From Argentina anserina (taxonomy: Eukaryota > Streptophyta > Magnoliopsida > Rosales > Rosaceae), in NCBI RefSeq assembly GCF_933775445.1, contig NW_026089419.1, positions 558,001 through 622,000 on the forward strand: a stretch of 64,000 nt of DNA. Reading direction: 5' to 3'. Made by a program: the position numbers and the translations under genes. This document shows positions 56,731 to 64,000 of the stretch, piece by piece. The notes under the pieces are model-generated. The model was given only the letters and a program-made list of their open reading frames with translations. It had not been told where the DNA came from and did not search any database. Within the stretch, counting starts at the first letter, position 1; each line of letters opens with the position of its first letter.

Positions 56731-58830
56731 AGATACTCAAACGAGAAATGAAAAGATACACAATTGGAATAGTAAAGATACGCAAACGATGTAAAGATAC
56801 ACAATTGGAATAGTAAAGATACGCAAACGATGTAAAGATACTCAGTTTGAAAGAAACACACTCCCACACTTGCAAAACTCTCAAATACAATAGAAACTCG
56901 CATCAGAAGCCTTACAGAAAGATACTCAAACGAGAAATGAAAAGATACACAATTGGAATAGTAAAGATAGGCAAACGATGTAAAGATACTCAGTTTGAAA
57001 GAAACACACTCCCACACTTGCAAAACTCTCAAATACAATAGAAACTCTCATCAGAAGCCTTACAGAAAGATACTCAAACGAGAAATGAAAAGATACACAA
57101 TTGGAATAGTAAAGATACGCAAACGATGTAAAGATACACAATTGGAATAGTAAAGATACGCAAACGATGTAAAGATACTCAGTTTGAAAGAAACACACTC
57201 CCACACTTGCAAAACTCTCAAATACAATAGAAACTCGCATCAGAAGCCTTACAGAAAGATACTCAAACGAGAAATGAAAAGATACACAATTGGAATAGTA
57301 AAGATACGCAAACGATGTAAAGATACACAATTTGAATAGTAAAGATACGCAAACGATGTAAAGATACTCAATTTGAAAGAAACACACTCCCACACTTGCA
57401 AAACTCTCAAATACAATAGAAACTCGCATCAGAAGCCTTACAGAAAGATACTCAAACGAGAAATGAAAAGATACACAATTGGAATAGTAAAGATACGCAA
57501 ACGATGTAAAGATACACAATTGGAATAGTAAAGATACGCAAATGATGTAAAGATACTCAGTTTGAAAGAAACACACTCCCACACTTGCAAAACTCTAAAA
57601 TACAATAGAAACTCGCATCAGAAGCGTTACAGAAAGATACTCAAACGAGAAATGAAAAGATACACAATTGGAATAGTAAAGATACGCAAACGATGTAAAG
57701 ATACACAATTGGAATAGTAAAGATACGCAAACGATGTAAAGATACTCAGTTTGAAAGAAACACACTGCCACACTTGCAAAACTCTCAAATACAATAGAAA
57801 CTCGCATCAGAAGCGTTACAGAAAGATACTCAAACGAGAAATGAAAAGATACACAATTGGAATAGTAAAGATACGCAAACGATGTAAAGATACACAATTG
57901 GAATAGTAAAGATACACAAACGATGTAAAGATACTCAGTTTGAAAGAAACACACTCCCACACTTGCAAAACTCTCAAATACAATAGAAACTCGCATCAGA
58001 AGCCTTACAGAAAGATACTCAAACGAGCAAACGATGTAAAGATACTCAGTTTAAGAGAAACAAACTCCCACACTTGCAAAACTCTCAAATACAATAGAAA
58101 CTCGCATCAGAAGCCTTACAGAAAGATACTCAAACGAGAAATGAAAAGATACACAATTGGAATAGTAAAGATAGGCAAACGATGTAAAGATACTCAGTTT
58201 GAAAGAAACACACTCCCACACTTGCAAAACTCTCAAATACAATAGAAACTCTCATCAGAAGCCTTACAGAAAGATACTCAAACGAGAAATGAAAAGATAC
58301 ACAATTGGAATAGTAAAGATACGCAAACGATGTAAAGATACACAATTAGAATAGTAAAGATACGCAAACGATGTAAAGTTACTCAGTTTGAAAGAAACAC
58401 ACTCCCACACTTGCAAAACTCTCAAATACAATAGAAACTCGCATCAGAAGCCTTACAGAAAGATAGTCAAACGAGAAATGAAAAGATACACAATTGGAAT
58501 AGTAAAGATACGCAAACGATGTAAAGATACACAATTGGAATAGTAAAGATACGCAAACGATGTAAAGATACTCAGTTTGAAAGAAACACACTCCCACACT
58601 TGCAAAACTCTCAAATTCAATAGAAACTCGCATCCGAAAGCCTTACAGAAAGATACTCAAACGAGAAATGAAAAGATACACAATTGGAATAGTAAAGATA
58701 CGCAAACGATGTAAAGATACACAATTGGAATAGTAAAGATACGCAAACGATGTAAAGATACTCAGTTTGAAAGAAACACACTCCCACACTTGCAAAACTC
58801 TCAAATACAATAGAAACTCGCATCAGAAGC
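56005..58830 (+). repeat. Segmental duplication, left copy (offset 3851 bp)
   Basis: It matches 59856-62681, including a 111-bp monomer, GATAGGCAAACG, CAATTTGAATAG, AAAGTTACTCAG and CATCCGAAAGCC. At the right end the two copies part where one reads AGCCTTACAG and the other AGCGTTACAG. Confidence 0.86.
57936..58046 (+). repeat. 111-bp deleted monomer, copy 3
   Basis: The deletion junction AACGAG|CAAACG and the following CAGTTTAAGAG are unchanged, but the first part has the ordinary GAAAGAAAC and CACACTTGC. This implies exchange with a standard monomer, or that copies 1 and 2 gained their variants after the deletion. Confidence 0.92.
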
Positions 58831-59855
58831 CTTACAGAAAGATACTCAAACGAGAAATGAAAAGATACACAATTGGAATAGTAAAGATACGCAAACGATG
58901 TAAAGATACACAATTGGAATAGTAAAGATACGCAAACGATGTAAAGATACTCAATTTGAAAGAAACACACTCCCACACTTGCAAAACTCTCAAATACAAT
59001 AGAAACTCGCATCAGAAGCCTTACAGAAAGATACTCAAACGAGAAATGAAAAGATACACAATTGGAATAGTAAAGATACGCAAACGATGTAAAGATACAC
59101 AATTGGAATAGTAAAGATACGCAAACGATGTAAAGATACACAGTTTGAAAGAAACACACTCCCACACTTGCAAAACTCTCAAATACAATAGAAACTCGCA
59201 TCAGAAGCGTTACAGAAAGATACTCAAACGAGAAATGAAAAGATACACAATTGGAATAGTAAAGATACGCAAACGATGTAAAGATACACAATTGGAATAG
59301 TAAAGATACGCAAACGATGTAAAGATACTCAGTTTGAAAGAAACACACTCCCACACTTGCAAAACTCTCAAATACAATAGAAACTCGCATCAGAAGCCTT
59401 ACAGAAAGATAGTCAAACGAGAAATGAAAAGATACACAATTGGAATAGTAAAGATACGCAAACGATGTAAAGATACACAATTGGAATAGTAAAGATACGC
59501 AAACGATGTAAAGATACTCAGTTTGAAAGAAACACACTCCCACACTTGCAAAACTCTCAAATACAATAGAAACTCGCATCAGAAGCCTTACAGAAAGATA
59601 CTCAAACGAGAAATGAAAAGATACACAATTGGAATAGTAAAGATACGCAAACGATGTAAAGATACACAATTGGAATAGTAAAGATACGCAAACGATGTAA
59701 AGATACTCAATTTGAAAGAAACACACTCCCACACTTGCAAAACTCTCAAATACAATAGAAACTCGCATCAGAAGCCTTACAGAAAGATACTCAAACGAGA
59801 AATGAAAAGATACACAATTGGAATAGTAAAGATACGCAAACGATGTAAAGATACA

Positions 59856-62681
59856 CAGTTTGAAAGAAACACACTCCCACACTTGCAAAACTCTCAAATA
59901 CAATAGAAACTCGCATCAGAAGCGTTACAGAAAGATACTCAAACGAGAAATGAAAAGATACACAATTGGAATAGTAAAGATACGCAAACGATGTAAAGAT
60001 ACACAATTGGAATAGTAAAGATACGCAAACGATGTAAAGATACACAATTGGAATAGTAAAGATACGCAAACGATGTAAAGATACTCAGTTTGAAAGAAAC
60101 ACACTCCCACACTTGCAAAACTCTCAAATACAATAGAAACTCGCATCAGAAGCGTTACAGAAAGATACTCAAACGAGAAATGAAAAGATACACAATTGGA
60201 ATAGTAAAGATACGCAAACGATGTAAAGATACACAATTGGAATAGTAAAGATACGCAAACGATGTAAAGATACTCAGTTTGAAAGAAACACACTCCCACA
60301 CTTGCAAAACTCTCAAATACAATAGAAACTCGCATCAGAAGCCTTACAGAAAGATAGTCAAACGAGAAATGAAAAGATACACAATTGGAATAGTAAAGAT
60401 ACGCAAACGATGTAAAGATACACAATTCGAATAATAAAGATACGCAAACGATGTAAAGATACACAATTGGAATAGTAAAGATACGCAAACGATGTAAAGA
60501 TACTCAGTTTGAAAGAAACACACTCCCACACTTGCAAAACTCTCAAATACAATAGAAACTCGCATCAGAAGCGTTACAGAAAGATACTCAAACGAGAAAT
60601 GAAAAGATACACAATTGGAATAGTAAAGATACGCAAACGATGTAAAGATACACAATTGGAATAGTAAAGATACGCAAACGATGTAAAGATACTCAGTTTG
60701 AAAGAAACACACTCCCACACTTGCAAAACTCTCAAATACAATAGAAACTCGCATCAGAAGCCTTACAGAAAGATACTCAAACGAGAAATGAAAAGATACA
60801 CAATTGGAATAGTAAAGATAGGGAAACGATGTAAAGATACTCAGTTTGAAAGAAACACACTCCCACACTTGCAAAACTCTCAAATACAATAGAAACTCTC
60901 ATCAGAAGCCTTACAGAAAGATACTCAAACGAGAAATGAAAAGATACACAATTGGAATAGTAAAGATACGCAAACGATGTAAAGATACACAATTGGAATA
61001 GTAAAGATACGCAAACGATGTAAAGATACTCAGTTTGAAAGAAACACACTCCCACACTTGCAAAACTCTCAAATACAATAGAAACTCGCATCAGAAGCCT
61101 TACAGAAAGATACTCAAACGAGAAATGAAAAGATACACAATTGGAATAGTAAAGATACGCAAACGATGTAAAGATACACAATTTGAATAGTAAAGATACG
61201 CAAACGATGTAAAGATACTCAATTTGAAAGAAACACACTCCCACATTTGCAAAACTCTCAAATACAATAGAAACTCGCATCAGAAGCCTTACAGAAAGAT
61301 ACTCAAACGAGAAATGAAAAGATACACAATTGGAATAGTAAAGATACGCAAACGATGTAAAGATACACAATTGGAATAGTAAAGATACGCAAATGATGTA
61401 AAGATACTCAGTTTGAAAGAAACACACTCCCACACTTGCAAAACTCTCAAATACAATAGAAACTCGCATCAGAAGCGTTACAGAAAGATACTCAAACGAG
61501 AAATGAAAAGATACACAATTGGAATAGTAAAGATACGCAAACGATGTAAAGATACACAATTGGAATAGTAAAGATACGCAAACGATGTAAAGATACTCAG
61601 TTTGAAAGAAACACACTGCCACACTTGCAAAACTCTCAAATACAATAGAAACTCGCATCAGAAGCGTTACAGAAAGATACTCAAACGAGAAATGAAAAGA
61701 TACACAATTGGAATAGTAAAGATACGCAAACGATGTAAAGATACACAATTGGAATAGTAAAGATACACAAACGATGTAAAGATACTCAGTTTGAAAGAAA
61801 CACACTCCCACACTTGCAAAACTCTCAAATACAATAGAAACTCGCATCAGAAGCCTTACAGAAAGATACTCAAACGAGCAAACGATGTAAAGATACTCAG
61901 TTTAAGAGAAACAAACTCCCACACTTGCAAAACTCTCAAATACAATAGAAACTCGCATCAGAAGCCTTACAGAAAGATACTCAAACGAGAAATGAAAAGA
62001 TACACAATTGGAATAGTAAAGATAGGCAAACGATGTAAAGATACTCAGTTTGAAAGAAACACACTCCCACACTTGCAAAACTCTCAAATACAATAGAAAC
62101 TCTCATCAGAAGCCTTACAGAAAGATACTCAAACGAGAAATGAAAAGATACACAATTGGAATAGTAAAGATACGCAAACGATGTAAAGATACACAATTAG
62201 AATAGTAAAGATACGCAAACGATGTAAAGTTACTCAGTTTGAAAGAAACACACTCCCACACTTGCAAAACTCTCAAATACAATAGAAACTCGCATCAGAA
62301 GCCTTACAGAAAGATACTCAAACGAGAAATGAAAAGATACACAATTGGAATAGTAAAGATACGCAAACGATGTAAAGATACACAATTGGAATAGTAAAGA
62401 TACGCAAACGATGTAAAGATACTCAGTTTGAAAGAAACACACTCCCACACTTGCAAAACTCTCAAATTCAATAGAAACTCGCATCCGAAAGCCTTACAGA
62501 AAGATACTCAAACGAGAAATGAAAAGATACACAATTGGAATAGTAAAGATACGCAAACGATGTAAAGATACACAATTGGAATAGTAAAGATACGCAAACG
62601 ATGTAAAGATACTCAGTTTGAAAGAAACACACTCCCACACTTGCAAAACTCTCAAATACAATAGAAACTCGCATCAGAAGC
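59856..62681 (+). repeat. Segmental duplication, right copy (offset 3851 bp)
   Basis: This is the partner of 56005-58830. Private changes include ATAGGGAAACG near 60829, TTTCGAACGTTG-free ordinary monomers elsewhere, and CCACATTTGC near 61252. From about 60.1 kb this copy is itself repeated 2528 bp further on, up to the end of the window. Confidence 0.84.
61787..61897 (+). repeat. 111-bp deleted monomer, copy 4
   Basis: This copy lies exactly 3851 bp downstream of copy 3 and matches it, including neighbours on both sides. It is part of the 3851-offset duplication. Confidence 0.92.
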
Positions 62682-64000
62682 GTTACAGAAAGATACTCAA
62701 ACGAGAAATGAAAAGATACACAATTGGAATAGTAAAGATACGCAAACGATGTAAAGATACACAATTGGAATAGTAAAGATACGCAAACGATGTAAAGATA
62801 CTCAGTTTGAAAGAAACACACTCCCACACTTGCAAAACTCTCAAATACAATAGAAACTCGCATCAGAAGCCTTACAGAAAGATAGTCAAACGAGAAATGA
62901 AAAGATACACAATTGGAATAGTAAAGATACGCAAACGATGTAAAGATACACAATTCGAATAATAAAGATACGCAAACGATGTAAAGATACACAATTGGAA
63001 TAGTAAAGATACGCAAACGATGTAAAGATACTCAGTTTGAAAGAAACACACTCCCACACTTGCAAAACTCTCAAATACAATAGAAACTCGCATCAGAAGC
63101 GTTACAGAAAGATACTCAAACGAGAAATGAAAAGATACACAATTGGAATAGTAAAGATACGCAAACGATGTAAAGATACACAATTGGAATAGTAAAGATA
63201 CGCAAACGATGTAAAGATACTCAGTTTGAAAGAAACACACTCCCACACTTGCAAAACTCTCAAATACAATAGAAACTCGCATCAGAAGCCTTACAGAAAG
63301 ATACTCAAACGAGAAATGAAAAGATACACAATTGGAATAGTAAAGATAGGGAAACGATGTAAAGATACTCAGTTTGAAAGAAACACACTCCCACACTTGC
63401 AAAACTCTCAAATACAATAGAAACTCTCATCAGAAGCCTTACAGAAAGATACTCAAACGAGAAATGAAAAGATACGCAATTGGAATAGTAAAGATACGCA
63501 AACGATGTAAAGATACACAATTGGAATAGTAAAGATACGCAAACGATGTAAAGATACTCAGTTTGAAAGAAACACACTCCCACACTTGCAAAACTCTCAA
63601 ATACAATAGAAACTCGCATCAGAAGCCTTACAGAAAGATACTCAAACGAGAAATGAAAAGATACACAATTGGAATAGTAAAGATACGCAAACGATGTAAA
63701 GATACACAATTTGAATAGTAAAGATACGCAAACGATGTAAAGATACTCAATTTGAAAGAAACACACTCCCACATTTGCAAAACTCTCAAATACAATAGAA
63801 ACTCGCATCAGAAGCCTTACAGAAAGATACTCAAACGAGAAATGAAAAGATACACAATTGGAATAGTAAAGATACGCAAACGATGTAAAGATACACAATT
63901 GGAATAGTAAAGATACGCAAATGATGTAAAGATACTCAGTTTGAAAGAAACACACTCCCACACTTGCAAAACTCTCAAATACAATAGAAACTCGCATCAG
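62614..64000 (+). repeat. Start of a 2528-bp tandem repeat, cut by the window end
   Basis: It matches 60086-61472 at an offset of 2528 bp, including the 230-bp ATTCGAATAATAAAG monomer, ATAGGGAAACG and CCACATTTGC. GATACGCAATTGG near 63473 is private. The duplication is incomplete only because the window stops. Confidence 0.86.

Larger units (their letters stand above)
1..64000. repeat. Continuous satellite DNA array (monomers of 111-230 bp, mostly 148 and 189 bp)
   Basis: Every line of the window is built from the same unit, in the same orientation, with no intervening unique DNA. Recognisable anchors recur once per monomer: CAGTTTGAAAG, CTCCCACACTTGC, AACTCGCATCAGAAGC and AACGAGAAATG, followed by one to three copies of a 41-bp module. 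Monomers usually differ from one another by only a few bases. The array is open at both ends: it starts and stops inside monomers. A hand count of one 148-bp unit gives 35% GC with strong A over T excess on this strand. Arrays of this size and monomer length are typical of eukaryotic constitutive heterochromatin, often centromeres; that location is inference. I do not recognise the family, and nothing here shows transcription or protein binding. Confidence 0.98.
47480..64000 (+). repeat. Block J: 189/148/230-bp monomers with overlapping segmental duplications
   Basis: Markers are GATAGTCAAACG, ACTCAATTTG, CATCCGAAAGCC (about 49.1, 50.4, 52.6, 53.2, 55.3, 58.6, 62.5 kb) and a 230-bp monomer with ATTCGAATAATAAAG at 48581, 49757, 51648, 53740, 54685, 56576, 60427 and 62955. 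The spacing of the last marker is 1176, 1891, 2092, 945, 1891, 3851 and 2528 bp. The single order seen in A, B and H is missing; duplications of 2-3 kb overlap one another. The block runs off the right edge. Confidence 0.9.

Noticed and set aside
1..64000. CRISPR array
   Set aside because: Repeats are far too long, contiguous and variable in length, and there are no unique spacers between them or cas genes nearby.
1..64000. CENP-B box
   Set aside because: I saw no match to the core pattern TTCG....A..CGGG in the monomer on either strand. This does not exclude a centromere, since many lack it.
1..64000. Telomeric repeats
   Set aside because: No TTAGGG, TTTAGGG, TTAGG or complementary tandem runs are present.
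1..64000. Transposon or LTR insertion
   Set aside because: No break in monomer order introduces foreign sequence; all length changes are explained by 41, 19, 37 or 1-bp steps or whole monomers.
1..64000. tRNA, rRNA or 5S-derived satellite
   Set aside because: I saw no A-box/B-box arrangement (such as GGTTCGANTCC) or rRNA-like conserved segment in the monomer.

Overview
The whole 64 kb window is one uninterrupted tandem satellite DNA array. I found no unique sequence, no gene, no RNA gene and no transposon anywhere in it. The organism cannot be named from the sequence. A long array of AT-rich monomers of about 110-230 bp, organised into multi-monomer higher-order repeats (HORs), is typical of centromeric, pericentromeric or subtelomeric heterochromatin in a eukaryote with a long-read assembly. 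I do not recognise the monomer as a named satellite family.

The monomer is modular. A 107-bp core (taken here as the part beginning CAGTTTGAAAG, plus the short GATACT lead-in) is followed by one, two or three copies of a 41-bp module that reads GATACACAATTGG... then GATACGCAAACGATGTAAA. This gives lengths of 148, 189 and 230 bp. A 19-bp partial module gives 167 bp, and a 37-bp deletion gives 111 bp. One-base indels in A-runs give 149-150 and 190-191 bp forms. All units point the same way. My hand count of one 148-bp unit gives 69 A, 27 T, 30 C and 22 G (35% GC, A:T about 2.6:1). I estimate about 360 monomers in the window.

Layout: (A) 1-10.5 kb holds a 2076-bp 11-mer HOR, present as two full and two shortened copies, with an irregular stretch at 3.7-6.9 kb. 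(B) 10.5-21 kb holds a 1650-bp 10-mer HOR mixed with irregular and A-like blocks. (D) 21-27.7 kb holds a 2.6-2.9 kb unit in tandem. 27.7-30.5 kb returns to A-like monomers, and 30.5-33 kb is a mixture copied from the B side. (G) 33-36.8 kb is almost regular 189-bp monomers. (H) 36.8-46.8 kb is a 1556-bp 9-mer HOR in about six copies, each altered by whole-monomer or 41-bp gains and losses. 46.8-47.5 kb is a transition of variant monomers. (J) 47.5-64 kb is a 189/148/230-bp mixture shaped by overlapping duplications with offsets of 1176, 1247, 4928, 3851 and 2528 bp, the last running off the right edge.

The many open reading frames, mainly on the minus strand, follow from the repeat: 189 = 3 x 63, so consecutive 189-bp monomers keep the same frame open, and the 41-bp and 148-bp steps shift it. 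They are not annotated as genes. The window's interest lies in the readable history of amplification: nested HORs, unequal-crossover breakpoints, and a 41-bp module whose copy number changes faster than the rest.
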